14,689 nt of DNA from the NCBI GenBank assembly GCA_008932955.1, contig WBXE01000036.1:1-14689 (forward strand), given 5' to 3'. The translations under genes were made by a program, and so were the position numbers. A model generated the notes under the pieces. That model made no database searches. It was not told where the DNA came from and saw only the letters and a program-made list of their open reading frames with translations. Below, one piece after another: positions 7,429 through 14,669 of this stretch. How positions within the stretch are numbered: position 1 is the stretch's first letter; each line of letters begins with the position of its first letter. Origin of the DNA: Verrucomicrobiota bacterium (lineage in GTDB: Bacteria > Verrucomicrobiota > Verrucomicrobiia > Verrucomicrobiales > Akkermansiaceae).

Positions 7429-7530
7429 GATCTGGATCCGGGTTCGACAACGGTCCGCAGTTCTGGAGTTACTACCTGGCAAGCGGGCGGGAGATTGGCG
7501 TCGCCCAGGCACTGCATTGGCGGAAGAGAG

Positions 7531-7574
7531 TTCGGCAGGATGCCGAACTCTGCCGGCGGGACGCCGGCGCTCCT
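7531..7574. repeat. Tandem REP-like hairpins
   Basis: Two hairpins lie side by side: TTCGGCA-GGA-TGCCGAA (7531-7547) and GCCGGC-GGGAC-GCCGGC (7552-7568), followed by GCTCC. They sit just downstream of the TPR gene stop, so in mRNA they could form a 3'-end stabiliser or an attenuator between that gene and the next. The GCTCC after the second stem recurs after the hairpin at 5053-5068. Confidence 0.7.
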
Positions 7575-7592
7575 CAACACTCGGGCAGGCGC

Positions 7593-9695
7593 TTAGGGTT
7601 TGGCGGCCCATAGTTTTGCCGCTTCGGCGCGTTCGTGTTTTGGATAGTCTTTCACCAGAGCGTTGAAGATGATGCGTGCTTGGTCCTTGCGACCGAGTTC
7701 AAAGAGGGTGCGCGCTTGCCAGAAGCGCACGTCGATTTCCTCGGGCGATCCGGGCCGCAGCTTGAGGCAGGTTTGCAGATCCTGCAAGGCCCGCTGCCAC
7801 TCGCCGGCTAAAAACATCACCCGCGCCCGCCACAGCAATTGGTCGGCATCGAGTTTGGCCGTTGGTCGTTGGAGTTCCCAGGCGTCGAGTTTGGCGCGGG
7901 CCTCGTCGAGGTGGTTGCCATTGATCAGATCCTCGATGGCTAGAGAATATGCGCGGTCAATCACCGGTGCCTTGCCTGCCCCAGCTGCGCTCCCGGGAAC
8001 GGCCTCGGAATAACAGCGTGCTGCCTCCTCGATGCGACCATTGAGAAGTTGATAGTCGCCTAGCCGAATCGTCGCCAGGGTCGCCAGAGTTTTGTCGCCG
8101 CCTTTGCGCAGGCGCTCAACCAAGCCGAGTGCCGCCGCGTCTTGGAGGCCGAACACCAGCAGGTCCAATTCTAACATACTAGCCATTCGGCCCAAGGCGG
8201 CCAACTCAGGTTTAGATAGATCATGCAATCTGCGCAAGGCGGCCCTGGGGTCGAGCTTGGCGGCTTCGCGGATCGCGAGGGTCATGGCCCCGACCCATAA
8301 CTCGCCACCCGGTTTGGCTGTCGTTAGCCACGGCTCGGTCCAGCGCAGCGCAGCCGCTGTCGGCAGGAACGCGCTGGCCAGAGCGAAGCCTGCGCGCCTT
8401 GCGGGCTCGGGAAGTTTGTTAGGATCCTCGCTATTAAGCAAGCCGGTGAATTGAGCGAGCTGCCGTTCATTGTTGATCGAAGCCGCCTCCAAGTTGTGCG
8501 CAATGACCAACACGCAGCGTCCTTCGATGACGCGCTGGCCGTTGCGCAAGCGCAGGATCACTGGCAAGGGGTCGAGGCTCATCCACAGGCGGCGGACGTC
8601 CGGACCCAAGTCCACAGCCTGCTTCTTATCCGGCCATTGCCACTCCACCTCCCAGCCATCGGCGGGCTTGGTCAGGCTTCCCCTAACTATAACATACCAC
8701 TCGCCGCCGAAGCCGAGGTAGCGCTCGGCGGTGAGCGTGGCGAGGGGCACCGGTGTGGCGTCGCGGGCTTCGATGACAGCGGCGCTCACCTTGCCCGGGT
8801 GCACCCAGGCCTCGGGTGGCACATTGCCGAGTTTGCCGGCTTGCTCCCAGCCGAGCACCATCGCCGCGGGTGGGTCGGCGACGGCATGGAAATACTCGAC
8901 TCTAGCCGTGCCCGGAGGCACGCGCACGGTGGTTGTGGGCACTTTTTCGGGAGCGAGCGGGGGAGGGGTGTTAGATTGCCATTGGGCCGCGGCGTGGCCG
9001 TCGATCATCACGTAGGAAACATCGTGGGAGAGCGTATAAAACTTCATGTCTCCGCCATTGCCGGTTTGCAGCAGGCCGGTGTAGCGGCTCATGAAATGCT
9101 GCGACTCGCCAAAAGGATTTTCGCCGTGGAAAATCTGCGGCACAAAAGCCGCGCCATCGACCTCGTGCGATTGGTTCCAAGCCGCCTGCCAAGCGGCGTA
9201 GGTGGCGACGTTGGCGCCCTCCGGCGTGCGCCGTGTCTCTAGCAATAAACTCCGCTGCGCCGTCCACGAGCGCAGCCGCCGTTGCGTGTTGCCGCCGAAG
9301 TAGAGGGTGGCTGCCGCGCCGTTAGCAGGCATCGTTTCCGCCAATAACAGCAGCGTGCGGCCCGCCCCGCGCCACACCGGGTCGAGCGGGATTTCCTTGC
9401 GATCCGGACCTAGCAAAACTGCGTCGCGCATGTCGGCGCGGCCGGCCCCGAAATCCGGCAGGCGGATTTCCCAGCCCGCGGCCGCTGCGTCCGGCGGCGC
9501 GGTGGCGTGCAGCAGCACCCGGTAGGGCGCGCTCTCCACCGCCCACGCCGGGTCCTTGGCTTTGTCTTTGGGCGCGGCTAGAACAGCTGGGAAGAGCAAT
9601 AGCAACAGTAGCGTTGAACTTAGTGCAACACATTGAAAACAATGAGTTTCCCTATAATGGGCAAAGCAATGGGTTGCAGCGGCGTTTTTAACCAC
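7593..9695 (-). CDS. Secreted DUF2341-like/PA14-like protein with C-terminal TPR repeats; start uncertain
   Basis: About 700 aa if begun at GTG 9695. A long n-region precedes a hydrophobic core (STLLLLLLFPAVLAAP, about 27-42). Residues about 50-137 resemble a DUF2341-type beta-sandwich (WEIRLPDFGAG, then DAVLLGPDRKEIPL, ending in ATLYFGGN). Residues about 185-235 hold a PA14-like stretch (SRYTGLLQTG, KFYTLSHDVSYVMIDG). The last 165 residues or so form tetratricopeptide repeats (RIEEAARCYSEAV, EWQRALQDLQTCLKLRPGS, GRKDQARIIFNALVKDYPKH). Such a protein would bind partners or glycans in the periplasm or at the surface. The frame stays open to an ATG at 9854 that overlaps the upstream stop as ATGA, but the 53 extra codons are mostly repeat copy B and would bury the signal peptide. 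No ATG suits the signal peptide. Domain calls are by pattern, not by search. Confidence 0.8.
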   Translation of the reverse strand: MVKNAAATHCFAHYRETHCFQCVALSSTLLLLLLFPAVLAAPKDKAKDPAWAVESAPYRVLLHATAPPDAAAAGWEIRLPDFGAGRADMRDAVLLGPDRKEIPLDPVWRGAGRTLLLLAETMPANGAAATLYFGGNTQRRLRSWTAQRSLLLETRRTPEGANVATYAAWQAAWNQSHEVDGAAFVPQIFHGENPFGESQHFMSRYTGLLQTGNGGDMKFYTLSHDVSYVMIDGHAAAQWQSNTPPPLAPEKVPTTTVRVPPGTARVEYFHAVADPPAAMVLGWEQAGKLGNVPPEAWVHPGKVSAAVIEARDATPVPLATLTAERYLGFGGEWYVIVRGSLTKPADGWEVEWQWPDKKQAVDLGPDVRRLWMSLDPLPVILRLRNGQRVIEGRCVLVIAHNLEAASINNERQLAQFTGLLNSEDPNKLPEPARRAGFALASAFLPTAAALRWTEPWLTTAKPGGELWVGAMTLAIREAAKLDPRAALRRLHDLSKPELAALGRMASMLELDLLVFGLQDAAALGLVERLRKGGDKTLATLATIRLGDYQLLNGRIEEAARCYSEAVPGSAAGAGKAPVIDRAYSLAIEDLINGNHLDEARAKLDAWELQRPTAKLDADQLLWRARVMFLAGEWQRALQDLQTCLKLRPGSPEEIDVRFWQARTLFELGRKDQARIIFNALVKDYPKHERAEAAKLWAAKP

Positions 9696-9819
9696 GGATT
9701 TCACGGATTGAAAAGGATTACACGGAAAATATGACTGTGATCTATCAAATCCTCGGCTCATCCCAAAGGGGAATGCAATGATATTCATAACTCTTTCATC
9801 ATCCGTGTAATCTGTGGTT
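9668..9819 (+). repeat. Dispersed intergenic repeat, copy B
   Basis: About 152 bp, aligned by eye with copies A and C: GGGTTGCAGCGGCG, TTTTTAACCACGGATTTCAC, GGATTGAAAAGGATTACACG, GAAAATATGACTGTGATC, CATAACTCTTTCATC, ATCCGTGTAATCTGTGGTT. The left end overlaps the proposed GTG start of the TPR protein, whose first ten or so codons (VVKNAAATHC) are repeat sequence read on the - strand. It separates that gene from the DUF4175-like gene. It has the same + strand orientation as copies A and C. Confidence 0.9.
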
Positions 9820-9850
9820 CTCTTCGTCCCAGTTGGGCGGCTCTTCCCAC

Positions 9851-12800
9851 TCATGGCGTGTCCAGGGAGCGGAAGTAATCGTCCACTGGTTGTTGGTAGC
9901 CGGCGGGCACCGCCACGTCGGCGCCGCCGGGCAGGCGTTTCTCGCCGACAAAGCGGCTGCGGCCACCATCTAACACCTTAACGGCTTGGGTGGTGGTGGC
10001 TTCGCCGAGTTGGCGCAAGCCTGCGACGATGCGGGGGTGCAGCGCCTGGTAATCGGCGAGGCGGCCGCTCTTGAGGGCATCGTGCGACTCGTCCATGAGT
10101 TTGGCGACCTCCGGCAGGGCCCCGCTGCGCAGATAGAACAAGCGCGCTGTGGCATAACTCTTGGCCGTTTGTTGGGCCAGCAGCGCCTGCTCGGCCGCCA
10201 GCGCATTGTTCAGGATCCGGTCCGGCGTATTAACCGCGCGCAGTGGCGCCTCGCCGGTCATGCCCGCGCGCTGGCTCACGCCGCCGGCCTTGCCGCCGCC
10301 CGTTGCCTTGGCGTCGGCGGGTGGGCCGTTGTCCTGGACCTGGCCTTTTTGCATCGGGTCGTTGGTGCGCCGCGCGTCCATCGAGCTGCCCTCCAAGTGG
10401 TCTGCGCGCTGGTTGACCATCTCGCCGCTGGACATGCCTTCGCGGCCGCCGCTGGAGCGGCCGGTCTGCTCGTTCTTGTTAGGTGGGGTATTGCCGCTCT
10501 TGCCCTGGGCGTTGAAGCCGGGCATCGGGCCGTCGGCCACTTCCCAGCCGTTGGCTGGGTTGATGGCGAATGCGTTGTTAGAAGCGGCATCCTGGACTTG
10601 TTCGGCGAGGCCTTCCTGTTCCTTGAGCAAATCGCCGACGAGGTCGGTGAAGGCATCGGGCAGCGGCAGGTTCGGGATTTTCGGCATTTCGGTTAGGTCA
10701 AAATTCTCCATCAACCATTTGGTGGTTTCGTTTTTGTCAGGCAGCCACATTTCCATATCGGCGGCGGTTTTGGCGGCTTTTTCGAGGTCGGTTAGGAGGC
10801 TTTCTTCTTTCTGGACGGCGATCTCGCTGGGTTTCAGTGCGCCGGCGGCGGCCTGTGCGGTGTCTTGTTGGATGACGTCTTCATAGATTTTGGTGAGTTC
10901 CTCGCGCAACTCGTTCATCGGGCGAAGGTCGGGCAGCGCGTGGGCGTCGGTGAGCATTTGTTCGATCAACTTGGCAAGCTCTGCCTTCTTGGCCGCCAGT
11001 TCCTTGGCCACGGCGACGTCTTCCGGGCTGAATTGATCCTTGGCAGCCAGCGCCTGGCTTTTCTCGACCACCGCGCGCTGTTGTTCGACGAGGGCCGCGA
11101 GTTTTTCGTGGATATCGGCGGCGGATTCTTTCAAGGAGTCGGCCTTGTCGCCTGCAGTGGAGCGCTGTGAAGTATTCAACAACTCGAGCACCCGCGCTAG
11201 ATCCAGCAATACCTTTTTGGATAGATCGGCGGCCTCGGAGAAATGCTCGCCGTCGCATTGTTCGGCGCTGCGGATCATCTGTTCATATATCTTGGTTTCC
11301 GTCATCAGAGTGGCAGCTTTATCTAACACGGCGCGGAAGGTGGCGTCGCCAAGCGAGGCGTTGTGGGCGCCATCGGCCAAGGCCTGGCGCACCGTGCGCG
11401 ACTCGTCGGCGAGCGTATCCTGGTCGCCGGCGATGGCCGTGCCTTCGCCCTTGACGGCTTCGATCGTGCGGGAGTGAAGGGCCTTTTGACGGGTGAACAA
11501 GGCTTCGACCCGGCCGATGAGGTCGCGCACGGCCGCGCCGATCGCCTCGTCGCGCAGGTCCACCGGCAGGCACTTCAAGCGGGCGAGAATCGCCGCCTCC
11601 AACGCCTCGGCCTTGGCCAGAGGGTTGCGGCGGGCGCTGGCTTTGGCCGTGACCGCCTCACGCAATGCCAGCAGTGCTTGTGGCAGTTCTTTAGCTAACA
11701 GGGCCACCAGCACCTCGCGCCACGCTGCCGACCCGGCTGGGGTGGAGGCCACCAAGTGGCCCGCGGCCTGTTGGATTCTAACCTGGCGTTCGGTTACTGT
11801 CGCCAGCGCGGCGTCGGCGGCGTTGGCATGGAGCAGCGCGCGGGTGGCGTCGAGGTTCGTTTGTTGGAGGTGCAGCAAATCGTCCAAGCTGCCTAAGGCC
11901 TCGCCCTGGCGGTTCTCAGCGACGCGGCGCAATTCGTCGGCGGTAACGATGCGGACCACCAGCAGCCGCGAGAGGGTGCGGCCGGGGCCGGTGACGTCGT
12001 TGCCATCGCGGGCGGCCACGCAGAACCACGCCTCGCCTTCTTGCTTGGCGAGCCAGCGCGACAATTGGATATCGATGGTTTGCTTGAAGGATCGCGTGGC
12101 AGGTTTCCAACTTTGAATGACCCGGGCGTCGGGTTTTTTCGGGGTGCCGCGGAATACCGTGACTTCCGCCAGCCCGTAATCGTCGCTGGCCTCGAATGTT
12201 AGATGCAAGGCCGCGTCGCGGGTGAGCAGCACTTCCTCCTCACCCGTTGGTTGGATCAGGCGCAGCCGCGGGGCCTCGTCAGCCTTGAGGTTGAAGGCCA
12301 CCTTCGCCTGATCGCTTAGTTCGGAAACATCGCTCCAGTGGGTGCTCCACGGCCGATTGATGACTGGCCGGCCGGTGAGTTTCCAAGTTTCCGGTTTATC
12401 TAGCAAGCTAGCAACGGCAGCGCCATCATCCACGGACAATGTTTTGATGCCGCGATCAAACGTCCACTCTAGGGTGACATCGGAGCCTGCGGGAATGGCG
12501 GGCCAGGCTGAGCCGTCGGCCACCCGCACACTTGGTAAATGGGTATAACGCGGCGGCACAATTGTTAGGACGCGGGCCAGCACCTTAGCCGGGGCTTGCA
12601 CGGCGATGCGCCGCTCGAACGAACGCGCGTCGCCGGCCTCGAACCAATAGCGGCCGGATTCCGTCCACGTGCAAGCGACCTCCCAGGTCATCGACCCGGG
12701 CACGCGGGGCGTCGCCATCCGCTCGATGCTGCCATCCGTCTTGGCCACCACCAGCCAGACCTCGGCGGGTGCCACGCCGGCCAGTGCCACCTGCATCGTC

Positions 12801-13426
12801 AGCTGCGTGCCACGGCTCACCACCCGGTCGCCCGGTGCCACTGCAACCACCCGGGTGCGAGTGAGCGGCGCGATTTCACTCGCCGGCAACAAGACACGTC
12901 CCAAGCGCTGGCGGAATTCGTTAGGCCGCCAGGCAAACAAGGCCAGTCCTAGCAAGAGCAGCGCGCCGGCACCCGTCGCCCACCGCCACAGGACGCGCCA
13001 ATCGTACACCCGTTGCCAGGCGATGCCGCGCCACAGGCCGGCCAGCTCGTCTAGCAAAACAGCGCGCCACGGCGAGGCGGCGTCCAAGGATCGGTCGAGT
13101 TGCACCGCGTTGACCAAGGCGTTATCGCTGCGGCCGGTGGTCGTTTCGAGGCGCCGCGCCAGGGCGGCGTCGTCTAAGGGCCGGAGGCCCGCTCTAACGG
13201 CCTGGACGAGGGCCGCGACCAAGGGCAGCAGGAAGGCAGCAAACCCGAGCCAGCGGCCAGTTGCGCTGAAGCAGGTGCTGGCGTCGGCCAGCAAGCAAAT
13301 CCCGAGCACCACGCCGGCGGCGACCAAGCCGCAGGCCAGCGCGGTGAAGCAGCGGCCGAGCTTTAACGCGTGGCCGGCCCTAGCGAGGATTTGGCGCGGG
13401 GCGTGGGCGGCCGGGATGTTAGTCAT
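9851..13426 (-). CDS. Large DUF4175-like membrane-anchored coiled-coil protein
   Basis: Roughly 1191 aa from ATG 13426 (a GTG six codons upstream, 13444, is the alternative). Three predicted TM segments lie near residues 26-47, 57-78 and 149-166. Between TM2 and TM3 is a DDAALARRLE, then SDNALVNAVQLDR segment, as in DUF4175-type proteins. After TM3 come LPASEIAPLTRTRV and VAPGDRVVSRGTQL, then beta-rich Ig-like regions with a PPRYTHLP motif (about 291-298) and ASDDYGLAEVTVFRG (about 413-427). A long Ala/Glu/Lys/Gln-rich helical, coiled-coil stretch follows (about 500-960), then a Gly/Asn/Ser-rich low-complexity region (about 960-1070) and a conserved-looking tail ending VPAGYQQPVDDYFRSLDTP. 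Most of the protein should be periplasmic. Related genes often sit beside moxR clusters in PVC bacteria (general knowledge); the role is unknown. Probably a scaffold or client of the FHA-MoxR ATPase, which is inference. Confidence 0.82.
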   Translation of the reverse strand: MTNIPAAHAPRQILARAGHALKLGRCFTALACGLVAAGVVLGICLLADASTCFSATGRWLGFAAFLLPLVAALVQAVRAGLRPLDDAALARRLETTTGRSDNALVNAVQLDRSLDAASPWRAVLLDELAGLWRGIAWQRVYDWRVLWRWATGAGALLLLGLALFAWRPNEFRQRLGRVLLPASEIAPLTRTRVVAVAPGDRVVSRGTQLTMQVALAGVAPAEVWLVVAKTDGSIERMATPRVPGSMTWEVACTWTESGRYWFEAGDARSFERRIAVQAPAKVLARVLTIVPPRYTHLPSVRVADGSAWPAIPAGSDVTLEWTFDRGIKTLSVDDGAAVASLLDKPETWKLTGRPVINRPWSTHWSDVSELSDQAKVAFNLKADEAPRLRLIQPTGEEEVLLTRDAALHLTFEASDDYGLAEVTVFRGTPKKPDARVIQSWKPATRSFKQTIDIQLSRWLAKQEGEAWFCVAARDGNDVTGPGRTLSRLLVVRIVTADELRRVAENRQGEALGSLDDLLHLQQTNLDATRALLHANAADAALATVTERQVRIQQAAGHLVASTPAGSAAWREVLVALLAKELPQALLALREAVTAKASARRNPLAKAEALEAAILARLKCLPVDLRDEAIGAAVRDLIGRVEALFTRQKALHSRTIEAVKGEGTAIAGDQDTLADESRTVRQALADGAHNASLGDATFRAVLDKAATLMTETKIYEQMIRSAEQCDGEHFSEAADLSKKVLLDLARVLELLNTSQRSTAGDKADSLKESAADIHEKLAALVEQQRAVVEKSQALAAKDQFSPEDVAVAKELAAKKAELAKLIEQMLTDAHALPDLRPMNELREELTKIYEDVIQQDTAQAAAGALKPSEIAVQKEESLLTDLEKAAKTAADMEMWLPDKNETTKWLMENFDLTEMPKIPNLPLPDAFTDLVGDLLKEQEGLAEQVQDAASNNAFAINPANGWEVADGPMPGFNAQGKSGNTPPNKNEQTGRSSGGREGMSSGEMVNQRADHLEGSSMDARRTNDPMQKGQVQDNGPPADAKATGGGKAGGVSQRAGMTGEAPLRAVNTPDRILNNALAAEQALLAQQTAKSYATARLFYLRSGALPEVAKLMDESHDALKSGRLADYQALHPRIVAGLRQLGEATTTQAVKVLDGGRSRFVGEKRLPGGADVAVPAGYQQPVDDYFRSLDTP

Positions 13427-13466
13427 GTCGGGCTGCGGGTTCACCGGAGGGATGGGGGTGCGTTAG

Positions 13467-13632
13467 CCTTAAAAAATGGAGGGGGTTGCAGCGCGGTTTT
13501 TTAACCACGGATTACACGGATTGAAGAGGATTGCGCGGAAAAGATGACTGCGATCTATCAAATTATCGGCTGATTTTAAAGGTGAATGCCATAAATTTCA
13601 TAACTCTTTCTTAATCCGTGTAATCAGTGGTT
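13467..13632 (+). repeat. Dispersed intergenic repeat, copy C
   Basis: About 166 bp lying about 40 bp upstream of the DUF4175-like gene's ATG (upstream on the - strand). It starts CCTTAAAAAATGGAGGGGGT, continues TTTTTTAACCACGGATTACA, then AAAGATGACTGCGATCTATC, AAAGGTGAATGCCATAAATT, and ends ATCCGTGTAATCAGTGGTT. It is closest to copy A over the first half. Here the left end does not run in frame into the gene, unlike copy B. Confidence 0.9.
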
Positions 13633-13689
13633 CTCTTTGGCCGAATAAGTGAGATTTTCCGAATGTTGTTTAAACCAAGGATTGGTGAG

Positions 13690-14355
13690 TTATGGCTTGG
13701 GTGCCAGGCGAAACAGGCGGAAGTTGGCGAAGTAGGATTTACCGGGGCCGATGGTGGCGCCGTAGTTGACGACCTTTACCGAAATGAACTCTGGCTGTTG
13801 GTCCTTGCCGGCGACTACCACGGTTTTGGGCACGGTGAAATCCCGGCCGGCGCGGCTCCACACCTTCGAGTTGCCGGGTGGCGAGGGTACTTGCGCCCGG
13901 TAACACATCATCAGCGCCGGTCGTCCATCCGCCGCCACGCGGCGGAAAATCGTCCGCTTTTGCTCCGGGTGCGGGTCGCTGCTCCACGCTTCGGCATGAA
14001 TTTTCGCCGACAAATCCCAGGTCATGCAATCGACCTCAATATGATAGGTCGCGCCCGGCTCCACCGGCACCGGCACGCTCTCGAGTTTGCCGCCCTGATT
14101 GCCGGCAATGCCCGGGGGCAAATCCAGCAGCACCGCCCGCCGCCCGCCGACCTCGCCGGGCGGCGCGAGTTTTACGTACGGCCCGTTGGCTTGGTAGAAT
14201 TCCTCATTCGGAAACACCGTCAGCCACCCGTGCAGCGCGTCCTTGCCCTCGAAGCCACCGTTGGGCAGTAGGTTTTTTTCACCCCCACCGCAGGCCAGCG
14301 CTGCCGTTAGAAAAAACACCGCGAAGGCGGCCGTCGTCGATAGATTGGGTGGCAT
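13690..14355 (-). CDS. Small secreted protein with CBM4/9-like domain
   Basis: 221 aa from the ATG at 14355. In-frame ATGs at 14370 and 14382 are possible; the 14355 start gives the most usual signal peptide, MPPNLSTTAAFAVFF followed by LTAALACGGG. ALAC may be a signal peptidase I site (ALA) or a weak lipobox. The mature protein opens NLLPNGGFEG with GW shortly after, the hallmark start of carbohydrate-binding module family 4/9-like beta-sandwiches. Later segments such as VPVPVEPGATYHIEVDCMTW fit the same fold. The C-terminus (SYFANFRLFRLAPKP) matches the last strands of such modules. No catalytic domain is attached, so it is a lone binding or structural module. It is the first gene of the - strand block seen here and is separated from the DUF4175-like gene by about 260 bp containing repeat copy C. 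Confidence 0.75.
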   Translation of the reverse strand: MPPNLSTTAAFAVFFLTAALACGGGEKNLLPNGGFEGKDALHGWLTVFPNEEFYQANGPYVKLAPPGEVGGRRAVLLDLPPGIAGNQGGKLESVPVPVEPGATYHIEVDCMTWDLSAKIHAEAWSSDPHPEQKRTIFRRVAADGRPALMMCYRAQVPSPPGNSKVWSRAGRDFTVPKTVVVAGKDQQPEFISVKVVNYGATIGPGKSYFANFRLFRLAPKP

Positions 14356-14480
14356 GACGGGATGGGGCATGAGGGTGGGCAAGCCGCTGCGGTACGCTGC
14401 GTACTATGGCCCGGCATCGCTGCCGCGTCGATGCTTGTTTGTGGCGTTGCGCAACGCAGGCTTGAGCCCGCCTTGTAGCG

Positions 14481-14512
14481 GCGCGTCTATTTCTCCGTCT
14501 ATTTCTCTGTCC
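14481..14512. repeat. GCGCGTCTATTTCTC direct repeat, first copy
   Basis: GCGCGTCTATTTCTCCGTC is followed at once by a second unit TATTTCTCTGTCC. The 20-base form GCGCGTCTATTTCTCTGTCC recurs at 14670-14689, at the very end of the window, so the array may continue beyond it. The two copies flank about 160 bp of hairpin-rich sequence. Confidence 0.8.
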
Positions 14513-14622
14513 CCATGTCGCGATGCTCCGTCGAGTGCGAGGGCTTGCCCCCGCCGGAGGCTGGGTGGGCTTGCCCGCCGGGGCGCGGAGCTGTGCATGA
14601 GAGTCCGCTGAGATGCACACTC

Positions 14623-14666
14623 GCCAGCAAGCTGGCTTGGCCTGGCGGCAGCAAGCTGCCGCACTC
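14623..14666. repeat. Tandem REP-like hairpins
   Basis: Two hairpins share the same AA loop: GCCAGC-AA-GCTGGC (14623-14636) and GCGGCAGC-AA-GCTGCCGC (14645-14662), the second followed by ACTCC. They resemble in layout the hairpins at 5053-5073 and 7552-7574, which are also followed by a CTCC foot. Confidence 0.75.
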
Positions 14667-14669
14667 CAA

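Larger units (their letters stand above)
7309..7592. other. Repeat-rich spacer between TPR protein and small exported protein
   Basis: This 284 bp spacer holds an ATCCGTG palindromic element (7358-7428) and two adjacent small hairpins (7531-7574). The - strand frame of the small exported protein stays open across it up to an ATG at 7611, but the translation is Arg/Pro/Ser-rich repeat sequence with no conserved features. No promoter could be assigned with confidence. Confidence 0.65.

Noticed and set aside
7309..7611. N-terminal extension of the small exported protein to ATG 7611
   Set aside because: The added 101 residues are translated hairpins and palindromic repeats, start inside the TPR gene, and would place the signal peptide in the middle of the protein.
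8451..9242. 263-codon + strand open frame opposite the TPR gene
   Set aside because: It is a shadow of the - strand coding sequence in GC-rich DNA. Its translation lacks any recognisable motif, whereas the - strand frame has a signal peptide and TPRs.
9696..9854. N-terminal extension of the TPR protein to ATG 9854
   Set aside because: The 53 codons are mostly repeat copy B and its flanks, and they bury the signal peptide. Kept as a finding because of the ATGA overlap, not as the called start.
9986..10886. Long + strand open frames opposite the DUF4175-like gene
   Set aside because: They mirror the codon pattern of the - strand gene, are of biased composition and have no domain features.
12669..13466. 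265-codon + strand open frame over the N-terminal part of the DUF4175-like gene
   Set aside because: Its Ser/Arg/Ala-rich translation is typical of an antisense frame, and the opposite strand encodes clear TM segments and motifs.
3556..13632. CRISPR-like interpretation of the ATCCGTG repeats
   Set aside because: The units are not regularly spaced, there are no unique spacers of constant length, and copies are scattered between genes.
14404..14664. 86-codon - strand frame at the right edge
   Set aside because: It runs through hairpins and direct repeats, is Arg/Pro/Ala-rich and has no motif.
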